Shown here piece after piece: positions 27,927-41,874 of a stretch of DNA of 64,000 bases (positions are counted from its first letter, which is position 1; the number at the start of each line of letters is the position of its first letter). Source of the stretch: Sapria himalayana. Its lineage: Eukaryota > Streptophyta > Magnoliopsida > Malpighiales > Rafflesiaceae. The notes under the pieces are model-generated. The model was given only the letters and a program-made list of their open reading frames with translations. It had not been told where the DNA came from and did not search any database. Where the stretch lies: positions 53,223 to 117,222 of the forward strand of contig JAREIK010001482.1 of assembly GCA_029783825.1 (NCBI GenBank). The letters run 5' to 3'. Position numbers and translations under genes: made by a program.

Positions 27927-29966
27927 TTGACGAACCCTCCTATTGTTATGGAAGGTTCTTCAATTCCAATTGTAAAAAAAAGTCAAGGTCCATATGAACC
28001 TCAATATCATAAAAAGTATAAGTCTGCTGTTTGGGAAACTTATGAGATATTAGTTGATTCAGAGGAAAATGAAACTGGTAGGGCAGCTTGTATATGGTAT
28101 GGGAAAGAATATTTGGCAAAAAGTGATCAAGGTACTTCGGGTTTATAGAAATACTTGAGAGAGACTTGTAGAAAATTTCCACACAAAAAAGAATAAATAG
28201 AAGCTCACAAAGGTAAAGAAAGTCATGATCTTTGTTGAGTTTCACTAAAGGTACTAGTTCAGAGGATAACAAATTAACTTGTTGGCAATTTGATCAACAA
28301 CTAGTTAGGGAGGCTTTGGTGAAAATGATCATAAAAGATGAATTTCCTTTTTGTTTTGTTGAGAGGGATGAGTTTAACGAGTTTTATGAAGTTAGTGTGC
28401 CTCAATTTAAAATTCAATCTAGGCACTCTATATTGAGAAATTTTTTTTCTTTGTTTGTGAAGGAAAAGAAGAAATTATTTTATAGCATATCATCTCATTG
28501 TTGTAGAGTTTCATTGACTACCGACACTTGGACTAGCATTCAAAATAATTCTTATATATGTTTGACTGTTCATTTCATTGATTCTCAATGGAATATGCAT
28601 AAAAGGGGTTTGAACTTTTGTGTAATTAAAAGTCATTCTGGAGTTAATATTAGAAATGCTATTTAGTTTTTCATGAATGAATGGGTTTGAGAAAGTTGAT
28701 GGGCAATACTGTTGACAATGCATCAAATAATGATGTTGCAGTTGAACAATTGAAAAAAAGGGTTGTGGAGAAAAGTGATGTACCTTTGAGAGGCGAGCAT
28801 TTTCATATGATATGTTGTGCTCATATCCTAAACTTAATTCCCTGAGATGGCATTGTACTATTTGAGGGTGCTATTCAAATAATTAGAGGTGTGGTGAAAT
28901 ATGTGAGGAGCAGTCCTAAAAGATTAGATATGTTTAAGTTATGTGTTGAAGAAGCAAACTTGACATATGGATCTTCATTGCAATTAGATTGTCCTACAAG
29001 ATGGAATTCAACTTATTTGATGCTACAAACTGATATAAAATATCAAAAAGAATTTGATAAGTTGGTGGACAAAGACAAAAGGTTTTTGAAGGAGTTTGGT
29101 TTAGACGTTCCAACTGAGCGAGACTGAACAAACGCCAAAATTTTGGCTCGTTTCTTGAAAACTTTTTATGAGGTAACTTGTAAATTTTCTGGCTCATAAT
29201 ATTCTACCTCTAGTGCTTATTTTTCTTAGATTATTCAAATTTTGAAAAAAAAATTGAGCTTTGTAAAAATAGTGGAGATACAATGGTGTCTGAAATGGGT
29301 ATGAAAATGAGAGATATATTCAACAAATATTGGGGTTCTCTTCCGTTAACAAATATTATGCTTTTTGTAGCAGTAGTCTTGGATCCTAGATATAAGCTCA
29401 AATATCTCAAGTTTAAGTACACTTAGCATTATGGAGAGGAATTGGCTAAAATTTGGTGAAAAAGTTTATAAATGCTTTAGATGAGATGATGGATGATTAT
29501 AAAGATTTAAATGAAGATGAATCAAAAGGAGATGATTTCTAATCTACTGTGTTGAAGAAAAATGATGATTTCTTTGATGGTAGTGATACTTATGTTGATG
29601 ATTTTTTTTGTTGAATTGCAGAAAGAACAAGAAGTTGCAGCTTTGGAAGAGTTGGATAGGAACTTGGAGGGCGAACTTGAAAAAAATAGAATTGATTTTA
29701 ATCTTCTAAACTGGTGGAAGGTAAATGAGGGTAGGTATCCTTATTTGGAAAATGTAGCAAGGGATATATTTGCTATCCAAGCATCTACTATGGTCTACGA
29801 ATATACATTTAGCACTGGGGAGAGAACTTTAGATAAATTTAGGAGTTCTTTAACACCTATTACAGCTGAAGTTCTCATATGTCTACAAGATTGGTTGAGA
29901 AGCTCAAACAATCCTATTGAAATTGAAGAATTAGTTCAAGACCTTGATGACAATGAACCAGGTTAG
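27927..29966 (+). pseudogene. hAT transposase (BED finger, RNase H-like core, hATC dimerisation domain), decayed
   Basis: Family segments appear in order but in three frames. A BED-finger remnant at 27990-28190 (KYKSAVWETYEIL, then ACIWYGKEYL, where the second Cys of the CxxC pair is Tyr) ends in TAG at 28146-28148, where the family has Trp. The core start at 28232-28666 has SLTTDTWTSIQNNSYIC, with the first catalytic Asp (GAC at 28523), and HFIDSQW. A shifted frame at 28708-29125 has TVDNASNND (second Asp), CCAHILNL, a stop TGA at 28843-28845, then VKYVRSSPKRLDMF and LDCPTRWNSTYLML. Around 29230-29420 another frame reads AVVLDPRYKLKYLKF. The hATC domain at 29620-29966 has FNLLNWWKVNEGRYPYLENV and FSTGERTLDKFRSSLTP, ending QDWLRSSNNPIEIEELVQDL. 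A working protein would be a single continuous frame, so this copy cannot encode transposase. Confidence 0.93.
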
Positions 29967-30937
29967 TATACAAATCTTGTAAATTTTAATTTCACTTTTA
30001 CTTATTATATTCATTCAATTTAATAAAAATGTGGTTCAATTACAATTTTCAGAGGGGTCACAATATCCATTTATAATTCTAACTATAGTTGGCCAACTAA
30101 ATTTGGAATGGGTGTATTAAATTTTATAAAGTAATATTTTATTTTTTTATTACTCTTTCAACTTAGGAATTTATGTCTACATGATTAACACGTTTTCTTC
30201 TTTTGTTGTCCTTCTATAGTGGAGGAAGAAAAGGGAGGAGTTGTAGAAGAGATAATTAATTGGGTTTTAATTTTCGTTGATGTTCCAGGATGGACCTTTG
30301 AAATGATTATTATAATGGTTGTTATTAGTTGTATTTTTTTTGTTATATTAAGCTGCCTAATTTTAGCAATTACTTAAGTAGTAATTGCTGCTACCAATGT
30401 TTGTGGTCATCTTTAGCTATTCCTTAATATTTTATGTAATTGTTTAAAAAATGTAGTATAGCTATTATGGTTAACTTTCACTCCGCTGAACAAAGCCAAC
30501 TTGTGAAAAAACAAAGAACCAAATTAAGCACACAACTCGGTTCTGTTCTATTTAACATTTCTATCCTTTTCTGCACATCAAAGCTTTTGACAAGGTAATG
30601 GAACTCATTTGCTGTATTCAGCCTATTTGACAAAACAAAGTTTGACCAATTTGAGTTTGAAACATACATAACTAAGGAATAATAAATGATACAACAAAAG
30701 GTTTCGACATGAACTAACATGGCCGGTTTGAAGAAAATAAATTGAAAAAAAATGTGCGAATTCCATTCAGTCCCGGAACCATTTTCTCCTACCAAAAATC
30801 ACCGATCTACGTTGCGTACCGTCCCGATAATTTCAACCTATGGGACGGGTCTGGATCTTCAAAAAAAAAATTCCGAACTGTGGAAAGGGACTGGAGATTT
30901 GTAATCCCCATCCCGTCCCATCCCATGAGCACCCCTA
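29967..30937. other. hAT 3' non-coding region and right terminus
   Basis: AT-rich sequence follows the hATC stop, with a possible further 3' exon or untranslated region near 30220-30290. The last 150 bases are richer in G+C and contain CCCGTCCCATCCCATGAGC up to the terminal inverted repeat. The minus-strand open frame at 30478-30795 has no recognisable motif and is probably chance. Confidence 0.6.
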
Positions 30938-31005
30938 GCATTTAGTGGTTTATAGGTTTTATTTAAAAAATAAAATAACAAAACATTTATTTTTATTAAT
31001 TTTTG

Positions 31006-31037
31006 ATATTTTCAAAGGTTATAACCTTTGAAAATAT
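31006..31037. other. Perfect 32-bp palindrome (satellite dyad)
   Basis: Half-site ATATTTTCAAAGGTTA followed by its exact reverse complement, identical to the copies at 8937 and 25962. All three follow K-class telomere-like boxes. Confidence 0.9.
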
Positions 31038-32343
31038 AATAATATTTAAATTTTTTTCAAATGTGAATAAAATATTTAGTTATACTAATCATTATATTTA
31101 TATATTATATAAATTCAATATAAAAAATTTTATTGATAAATATTCTAATAATAATCAAAAAATAAATTAATAATCCATTAATAATAAGATAGATATCAAT
31201 TAAAATATAATTACAAAACTTAAAATGATTCAGAAGCAAAGAAAAATATATTACTATATAATAATTTTTTGTTTTTGTATTTTTTATTCTTTTAATAAAT
31301 TTATCTATATTTTTTTAATGAAAAATAATTTATATAAATTATATTTGTCTAACTCATAATTTATTTTGTAATTAATATTTATATATAAATAAACAAATAA
31401 AAAATTAAAATGAATATTTAAAATTATAATGAAAAAAAATGTGATTTATTATTTATTATTTATTATGTAGGGATAACGGTTTAATTTAAATTAGATCTGT
31501 ATCACTAATAATTTATTTTGTAATTAATATTCTATAAAAATAAATTGATACAAAATTAAAATAAAAATTTAAAATTATACTGAATAAAAATTAAAATGAA
31601 GATTTATTATTAATGTATACCAGTTTAATAGTTTAAGTATTTAGAGGTTTTGTCGTTATGAGTTTAGCGATTTATGTTTTTAGGCTTTTAGTGGTTTATA
31701 GGTTTTATATAAAAAAATAAAATAACAAAAAAAATTTCTATAATTTGTTATCATTTTCATAGGTTATAACCTTTGAAAATATAATAATATTTACAATTTT
31801 TTGAAATGTGAATACAATATTTAGTTTTAATAATATTAATATTTATATATCATATACATTCAATATAAACAATTTTATTGATAGATAATATAATAATGAT
31901 CAAAAATTAAATTAATAAACTATTAATAAAAAGATAGATATTAATTAAAAAATATTTGCAAAACTCAAATTGATTCAAAATTAAAATAAAATATATTACT
32001 GGATAATAATTTTTAATTTTTAAATTTCTACTTCTTTTATAAGCGTATATTTTTTATATTAAAAATAAATTAATTAAATTATATTTGTTGTACTCATACT
32101 TTATTTTGTAATAAATATTTCTATAAAAATAAACTAATAAATAATTAAAATTATTATTAAAAATTATAATAAATAGAAATATAAATTAGATTTATTAATT
32201 ATTAAGTAGTATATAGCAGTTTAATGGTTTATGTATTTAGGCATTATGGGGTTTACGAGTTTAATGATTTAACTGTGTATACATTTAGTGGTTTATAGGT
32301 TTTATTTTAAAAAAAATATAAAAAATTATTTTTTTTATTTTTA

Positions 32344-32373
32344 TATATTTTCAAAGGTTGCTTTGAAAATATA
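32344..32373. other. Dyad variant with a changed centre, 13-bp arms kept
   Basis: TATATTTTCAAAG and CTTTGAAAATATA are perfect complementary arms around the four bases GTTG. The usual TTATAA centre and part of the CC/GG core are missing, yet the flanking symmetry is intact. Confidence 0.85.
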
Positions 32374-35300
32374 ATAATTTTTAAATTTTTTTTAAAAGTG
32401 AATAAATATTTATTTATAATAATCATAATAATTATATATATTATAAATTCAATATAAAAAATTGTATTGATAGATATTCTAATAATTATTAAAAAATAAA
32501 TTAAAAATATATAATGAATACGATTGATATTACTTAAAATATAATATCAAAACCTAAAATGATTCAAAAGCAAAGCAAAATTTATTACTTAATATTAATT
32601 AATTGTTTTTATATTTTTATTCTTTTTATACGCTTATCTATTTTTTGATGAAAAATAATTTTTATAAATTATATTTTTAACTCATAATTTATTTTATAAT
32701 TAATATATATATAACTAAACAATCAAAATGAATTTTTTAAATTATAATGAAAACAAATAAAAATAAGATTTTTTAATTATTATTTAGGGTAAACCCATTT
32801 AAACGATTATCTATATGGGGGTATTTGAATTTTGTAGTTTAGTGATTTAAGTGGTTAGGCATTTAGTGATGTATTGGTGTTATTTAAACAATGAAATAAT
32901 AATTTTTTTTTGTTTTTTCACATGTTCAAAGATTATAATCTTTGAAAATCTAATAATTTTAAATTTTTTTTCAAAAGTGAATACAATATTTAGCTATAAT
33001 AATTATTAAATCTATATATCATATAAATTAAATATAAATATTTTTATTGATAAATATTCTAATAATGATCAAAAAATAAATTTACAATCTATTATTAATA
33101 AGTTAGATATCAATTAAAATATAATTACAAAACCTAAATTGATTCAAAATCAAAGTAAAATATATTACTATATAATAATTTTTTATTTTTGATTTTTTTC
33201 TTCTTTTAATAAGTTTATCTATATTTTTTTGTTGAAAAATAATTTATATAAATTATATTTGTCTAACTTATAATTAATTTTGTAATTAATATTTATATAA
33301 AAATAAACAAATAAATAATTAAAATTAATATTTAAAATTATAATGAAAAAAATAAAAATGAGATATATTATTTATTATTTAGGATATACCTATTTAAAAA
33401 ATTTATCTATTTAGGGTTTTCGAGATTTAGAAGTTTTTGATTTAAGTATTTAGGCATTTAATTGTTTATAGCTTTTATTTAAACAATGAAATATCAAAAA
33501 ATTTATTTTTGATATTTTTTTAAATTTTCAAATGTCATAACATTTGAAAATATAATAATTTTAAATTTTTTTAAAAATGTGAATAAAATATTTAGTAATA
33601 ATAAATATTATAACTATATATAATATAAACTAAATATGAACAATTTTATTGATAATATTATATCAATTATCAAAAAAATAAATTAATAAACTATTATTAA
33701 TATAATAAATATAAATTAAAATATAATTAAAAAACCTAAAATGATTCAAAATAAAAGTAAAATTTATTACTAAATTATAATAATTTTTTTTTCTTTTTGC
33801 ATCATTTTATAAGCTTATATATTTTTTTGATGAAAAATATATTATTTAAATTATATTTGTCATGCATAATTTATTTTGTAATTAATATTTCTATAAATTA
33901 TTTAAATTATATTTATGGTTTATGAGTTTAAAGGTTTAGGTATTTAGGGGCTTCAAGGTTTAAGAGTTTAGAGATTTATGTATTTAAGAATTTAATGGTT
34001 TATAAGTTTTATTTAAACAATGATATAAAAACAATTTATTTTTGTTATTTTTTCTCATTTTTGAAGGTAACCTTTCAAAATATAACAATTTTTAAATTTT
34101 TTTTATATGTGAATGCTATATTTAGTTATAATATTCTTATTAAATATAATTCATTTAAATTCAATATAAATTATCACATTGCTAGATATTATAATAATGA
34201 TCAATAAATAAATTAATAAAAAATTATTAATTAAATAGATATTTTTTAAAATATATTTGCAAAACATAAATTTATTCAAAATCAAAGTAAAATATAATAG
34301 TAAATAATTTTTTTTTATGTTTTGCTTTTTTTAATAAGTTTATATTTTTTGTTATTAAAAGTAAATTATTTAAATTATATTTGTCTTCCACATAATTTAT
34401 TTTTAATTTATAATTCTATAAAAATAAAGTAATAAATTATTAAAATGAATAATTAAAATTATAATGAATACATAAAAATTGAGATTTATTATTTATTATT
34501 TATTATTCAGGATATGCTAGTTTAATTGTTTAAGTATTTAGGTGTTTTGGGGTTTAGTGATTTAACTGTTTAGGACTTTGGTGATTTATAATTTTTATTT
34601 AAAGATTAAAAAAATAAAAAATTAAATTTTTGATTTATATTGATTTTTTTTATTTTTTGAAGGTTATAACCTTTGAAAATATAATAATTTTTATTTTTTT
34701 TAAATGTTAATATAATATTTAGTTATAATATTATTAATAATTATATATAATGTAAATTTAATACAAAAAATTTTATTGATAAATATTATTATAATGATCA
34801 AAAATTAATTTAATAAACTATTAATAATAAGATAGATATTAATTAAAAAATATTTACAAAACCCAAATTGATTCAAAATTAAAGTAAAAAATATTAATGG
34901 ATTATAATTTTTAATTTTTAAAATTTTACTTTTTTTATAAGCGTATATATATTTTTTGATTAAAAATAAATTATTTAAATTATATTTGTCACACTCTTAA
35001 TTTATTTTGTAATAAATATTTCTATAAAATAAACTTATAAATAATTAAAATGAATATTTAAAATAATAATAAATTGAAATAAAAATTAGATTTCTTAATT
35101 ATTAAGTAGAATATAGTCGTTTAATGGTTTATGTATTTAGGCATTACGGGCCTTAGGAGTTTACTGATTTTATTGTTTATGCATTTAGTGGTTTATAGGT
35201 TTTATTTAAAAATTAAAATAACAAAATATTTATTTTTATTATTTTATGATATTTTCAAAGTTTATAACATTTGAAAATATAATAATTTTTAAAATTTTTT

Positions 35301-35999
35301 CAAAAGTGAATTCAATATTTAGTTATAATAATCATTATATTTATATATCATATAAATTCAATATAAACAATATTATTTATAAATATTATAAAAATGATCA
35401 AAAAATAAATTTATTATCTATTATTAATAAGATAGATATCAATTAAAATATAATAAAAAAACCTAAAATGATTCAGAAGAAATCAAAATATATTACTATA
35501 TAATAATTTGTTCTTTTGAAAATTTTTTTAATTTAAAATTTATCCATATTTTTTTGATGAAAATTAATTTATATAAATTATATTTGTCTAACTCATAATT
35601 TATTTTTTAATTAATATTTATATAAAAATAAACAAATAAAAAAATAAAATAAATATTTAAAATTATAATGAAAAAAATAATATTGAGATTTATTCTTTAT
35701 TATTTTGGGTTACCAGTCTAATTTAAATTAGATCTGTCTCACTAATAATTTATTTTGTAATTAATATTTCAATATAAATAAACTGATAAATAATTAAAAT
35801 AAAAATTTAAAAGTATACTAAATAAAAATTAAAATGAGATTTATGAATTATTATTAATATATACGAGTTTAATATTTTAAGTATTTAGAGATTTTTGTCA
35901 TTTAAGACTTTAGCGATTTATGTTTTTAGGCATTTACTGGTTTATATGTTTTGTTTAAACAATGAAATAACAAAAAAATTAATTTTGATATTTTTAAAA

Positions 36000-36027
36000 A
36001 TTTTCAAAGGTTATAACCTTTGAAAAT
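36000..36027. other. Perfect 28-bp palindrome (satellite dyad)
   Basis: ATTTTCAAAGGTTA plus its reverse complement, in an F-class monomer. The same 28-bp form recurs at 41847-41874, 44490-44517, 52138-52165, 57352-57379 and 63321-63348. Confidence 0.9.
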
Positions 36028-39000
36028 ATAATAATTTTAAAATTTTTTAAAATTGTAAATACAATATTTAGTAATAATAATCATTATAATTATATATAAT
36101 ATAAACTAAATATAAACAAATTTATTGATAGATATGATATCAATTATCAAAAAATAAATTAATATGCTTTATTAATTTGAAAGATATAAATTAAAATATA
36201 ATTGCAAAAAATATTCAAAATCCAAGTAAAATTTATTTCTAAATAATAATTTTTGTTATTTAGTTTTTGCTTCTTTTTATAAGCTTATATTTTTTTTGAT
36301 GAAAAATAAATTATTTAAATTATATTTGTTTCATTCATAATTTATTTTGTAACTAATATTTTAATAAATTATTTAAATTATATTTAAGGTTTACGAGTTT
36401 AAAGGTTTAAGTATTTAGGGGCTTTTGTATTTAGGAGTTTATAGGTTTAAGTGTTTAGGCATTTAGTGGTTTATAAGTTTTATTTAAACAAAGATATAAC
36501 AAAAAATTTATTATTATTATTTTTTATAATATTTGAAGGTTATAACCTTTGAAAATATAATAATTTTTAAATTTTTTTTAAATTAAAATATAATTTTAGT
36601 TATAATAATCTTAATAATTATAATTCATTTAAATTCAATATAAATAAATACATTGCTAGATATTTTAATAATGATAAAAAAAATTTAATAAACTATTATT
36701 AATAAGATAAATATTATTTAAAATTTATTTACAAAATCTAAATTTATTCAAAATCAAAGTAAAATATATTACTTAATAATAATTTTCTTAATGTTTTGCC
36801 TTTTTTATAACTTTATAATTTTGTTATTATAAATAAATTATTTAAATTAATTTGCCTTACTCATATTTTATTTTACAATATAATTCTATAATAATAAACT
36901 AATAGATAATTAAAATAATTATTTAAAATTATAATGAATACAAATAAAATTGAGATTTATTATTTATTATTCTGGATATATCGGTTTGATGGTTTAAGTA
37001 TTTAGGTGTTTTTGGGTTTTGGAGTTTAGTGATTTATAGTTATTATCTAAAGAATTAAAAAACAAAAAATTTAATTTTTTTATTTTTTCTATGTTTTGAA
37101 TCTTGTAACCTTTGAAAATATAATAATTTTAAATTTTTTTAAATGTGAATATAATATTTATTTATAATAATATTATTAATTATATATAATATAAACTAAA
37201 TATAAATAATTTTATTAATAGATAATATAATAATAATCAATAAATAAATTAATAAACTAGTATTAATAAGAATGATATAAATTAAAATATATTTGTAGAA
37301 TCTAAAATGATTCAAAATCAAAATAAGATATATTACTAAATAATAATTTTTTATTTTAAAAATTTTGCCTCATTTTATAAGCATATATATTTTTGTGATG
37401 AAAAATAAATTATTTAAATTATATCTGTCTCACTAATAATTTTTTTTGTAATTAATATTTCTATAAAAATAAATTGATAAATAATTAAAATGAATATTTA
37501 AAATTATAATGAATACTAATAAAAAAGAGATATATTATTTATTATTTAGTGCATGCCTATTTAATGGTTTAAATTCTTTGTGGTTTTGGGGTTAAGGAGT
37601 TTATCGATTTATATGTTTGCACATTTAGGTGTTTATAGGTTTTATTTAATCAATAAAATAACAAAAAAAATTTTTTTATGAATTTTCGTCATTTTCAAAG
37701 GTGTTTATAGGTGTTTATAGGTTTTAAAATATAACAATTTTAAATCTTTGTAAAATATGAATGCAATACTTAGTTATAATAATCATAATACTTATGTTTG
37801 ATGTAAATTTAATATAAAAATTTTTATTAATATATATTATTATAATGATCGAAAAATAAATTAATAAACTATTATTAATAAGATAGATATTAATTAAAAT
37901 ATATTTGCAGAACCCAAAATAATTCAAAATCAAAGTAAATCATATTACTAAATAAAATTTTAAATTTTTGAAATTTTGTTTATTTTCATAAGCTTATATT
38001 TTTTTTCATAAAAAATAATTTATTTAATTTATATATGCCTCACTCATTATTTATTTTGTAATTAATATTTCTATAAAAATAAACTAAAAAATAATTAAAA
38101 TGAATATTTAAAATTATAATGAATAAAAATAAAAATGAGATTTATTATTTATTATTTAGGTTATATAAGTTTAATGGTTTAAGTATATAGGGGGTTTTGG
38201 GGTTTAGGAGTCTAGAGATTTAAATGTGTAGGCATTTAGTGGTTTATAAGTTTTATTTAAATAATAAACTAATAAAAAAATTATTTTGGTGATTTTTTAT
38301 CATTTTTTAAGGTTATAACCTTTGAAAATATAATAACTTTTAAATTTTTTTCAAATGTAAATATAATATTTAGTTATAATAAACTTAATAATTATAAGAC
38401 ATTTAAATTCATTATAAGTAATTTTATTGATAGATATTATAATAATGATCATAAAATAAATTATTAAAATTATATTTGTCTCTCTTTATTTATTTTGCAA
38501 TTAATATTTCTATAAAAAATAAACTAATAAATAATTAAAATGAATATTTAAAATTATTATGAATACAAATTAAAATGAGATTTATGATTTATTATATATG
38601 GTATACCAGTTTAATGGATTGTTAATTTAGAAGTTTTGTCGTTTAGAAGTTTAGCAATTTATGTTTTTAGGCATTTAGTGGTTTATAATTTATATTTATA
38701 TAATAAAAAAATTTTTTTTGATTTTATCTGATTTTCAAATGTTATAACCTTTAAAAATAAAATAATTTTTAAATTTTTTGAAATGTGAATACCATTTATA
38801 ATCATATTAATCTTACTAATTATATATCATATAAATTCAATATAAACAATTTTAATGATAGAAAGTATTATAATGATCAAAAATTAAATTAATAAACTAT
38901 TATTAATAATATAAATATTAATTAAAATATATTTACATAACACAAAATGATTCAAAATCAAATCAAAATATATTACTAAATAATAATATTTAATTTTCAA

Positions 39001-41846
39001 ATAATTCCTTCTTTTTATAAGCTTATATTTTTTATTGATTAAAAATAAATTATATAAATACTATTTCTCACTCAAAATTTATTTTGTAATTAATTTTTCT
39101 AAAAAATTAAACTATAAATAATTAAAATGAATATTTAAAATTATAATATATGGAAATAAAAATGAGATTTATTATTTATTAAGTTGTATATAGTTGTTAA
39201 AAGGTTTATGTATTTAGGGGTTTCGGGGTCCATGAGCTTACTGATTTAAGTAAGTATGCATTTAATGATCTATAGGTTTTATTTTAAAAATGAAATAACA
39301 AAAAATTTATTTTTATTATTTTTTCTCATTTTTTAAGGTTATAACATTTGAAAATATAATAAATTTTAAAATCTTTTCAAAAGTGAATACAATATTTATT
39401 TATAATATTCATAATAATTATATATCATATAAATTCAATAAAAACAATTTTATTGATAGATATTCTAATAATTATCAAAAAATAAATTAAAAATATATTA
39501 TGATTAAGATTGATATTTCTTAAAATATAATATCAAAACCTAAAATGATTCAAAAGCAAAACAAAATATATCACTAAATAAGAATTATTTATTTTTAAAT
39601 TTTTATAATTTTTATAAGCTTATATATTTTTTGATGAAAAATATTTTTAATAAATTATATTTTAAACTCATAATTTATTTTATAATTAATATATATATAT
39701 ATAAATAAATACTAAACAATCAAAATGATTTTTTAAAATTATAATGAAAAAAAATAAAAATGAGATTTATTTATTATTATTGAGTGTATACCAGTTTAAA
39801 AGATTATCTACATAGGGGTATAGAGATTTTGTAGTTTAGTCAATGAAGCGTTTAGGCATTTAGTGGTGTATAGGTTTTATTTAAACAATGAAATAATAAT
39901 AATAAGCATATTTTTTTTTATTTTTAGACATTTTCAAAGGTTAAAACCTTTGAAATAATAATAATTTTTTTTAAATGTGAATATAATATTTAGTAATAAT
40001 AATCATTATATTTATATATCATATAAATTCAATATAAACATTTTTATTGATAAATATTTAATAATGATCAAAAAATAAATTAATAATCTATTATTAATAA
40101 GATAGATATCAATTAAAATATAATTACAAAACATTAAATGATTCAGAAGAAAAGCAAAAAAAATTACTATATAATAATTTTTTGTTTAAAAATTTTTTTT
40201 TCTTTTAAAATACTTTTTTATAAATTTTGATGAAAAATAATTTATATTTGTTTAACTCATAAGTTATTTTGTAATTAATATTTATATAAAAATATACAAA
40301 TAAATAATAAAAATAAATATTTAAAATTATAATGAAAAAAAATGAGTTTTATTATTTATTATTTAGGGTATAATAGTTTAATTTAAACTAGATCTATCTA
40401 ACTAATAATTTATTTTGTAATTAATATTTCTATAATAAAACTGATAAATAATTAAAATAAAAATTTAAAATTAAACTGAATAAAAATTAAAATGAAATTT
40501 ATGATTTATTATTAATGTATACCAGTTTAATTATTTAAATAATTAGAGGTTTTGTCTTTTAAGAGTTTAGCGATTTATGTTTTTAGGCATTTAGTGGTTT
40601 ATAGGTTTTATTTAAACAATAAAATAAAACAAAATTGTAATTTTTTCTCATTTTTATAGGTCGGAACCTTTGAAAATATAATAATATTTAAAATTTTTTG
40701 AAATGTGAATACAATATTCAGTTATAATAATATTAATAATTATATATCATATAAATTCAATATAAACAATTTTTTTGATAGATATCATAATAATGATCAA
40801 AAATTAAATTAATAAACTATTAATAATAAGATAGATATATATTAAAAATTATTTACAAAACCCCAATTGATTCAAAATTAAAGTAAAATATATTACTTAA
40901 TAATAATTTTTAATTTTAAAATTTTTACTTATTATATAAGAATAAATGCTTTTATTGATTAAAAAAATTATTTAAATTATATTTCTCGCTCTCATAATTT
41001 ATTTTGTAATAAATATTTTGAAAGAAATAAACTAATAAATAATTAAAATAAATATTAAAATTATAATAAATAGAAATAAAGATTAGAATTATTAATTATT
41101 AAGTAGTATATAACGGTTTAATGGTTTATTTATTTAGGCATTACGAGGTTTAGGAGTTTACTGATATAACTATGTATGCATTTAGTGATTATAGGTTTTA
41201 TTTAAAAAATAAATAAACAAAAAAATTATTTTTATTATTTTTTGATATTTTAAAATGTTATAACCGTTGAAAATATAATAATTTTTAAATTATTTTAAAA
41301 AGTCAATTTAATATTTAGTCATAATAATCATTATATTTATATTTCATATAAATTCAATATAAATAATTTTATTGATAAATATTCTAATAATGATCAAAAA
41401 ATAAATTAATAATCTAATATTAATAAGATAGATATCAATTAAAATATAATTACAAAACCTAAAATGATTTAGAAAGATAGCAAAATATATTACTATATAA
41501 TAAATTTTTGTTTTGAAATTTTTTTTTCTTTTTATAAGTTTATCTATATTTTTTGATGAAAAATAATTTATATAAATTATATTTGTCTAACACATAATTT
41601 ATATTGTAATTAATATTTAATAATAATAAACGAATAAATAATTAAAATGAATATTTAAAATTATAATGAAAAAAATAATACTGAGATTTATTATTTATTA
41701 TTTAGGGTATACCAGTTTAAAAGGATTATCTATTTAGGGTTTTCGAGATTTCGGAGTTATTGATTTAAGTGTTTAGGCTTTTAGTAGTTTATATGATTTA
41801 TTTAAACAATGAAATAACAAAAAAATTATTTTTGATATTTTATCAC

Positions 41847-41874
41847 ATTTTCAAAGGTTATAACCTTTGAAAAT
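41847..41874. other. Perfect 28-bp palindrome (satellite dyad)
   Basis: Half-site ATTTTCAAAGGTTA repeated in inverted form with no spacer; the monomer belongs to the H class. Confidence 0.9.

Larger units (their letters stand above)
27244..30937 (+). mobile_element. hAT superfamily DNA transposon, 3694 bp, defective
   Basis: Starts TAGGGCTACTCACGGGA and ends TCCCATGAGCACCCCTA, which is the inverted form TAGGGGTGCTCATGGGA: imperfect 17-bp terminal inverted repeats with three mismatches. An 8-bp duplication GCATTTAG flanks it. A plant hAT transposase of the zinc-finger BED / RICESLEEPER-like type lies on the plus strand (27927-29966) but is broken by stops and frameshifts. The non-coding ends (27244-27926 and 29967-30937) contain G/C-richer subterminal sequence with GGGAC/GTCCC motifs near both termini. 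It inserted into a K-class satellite monomer. Confidence 0.96.

Noticed and set aside
30478..30795. 105-codon minus-strand frame near the hAT right end
   Set aside because: No recognisable domain, opposite strand to the transposase, and inside non-coding subterminal DNA.
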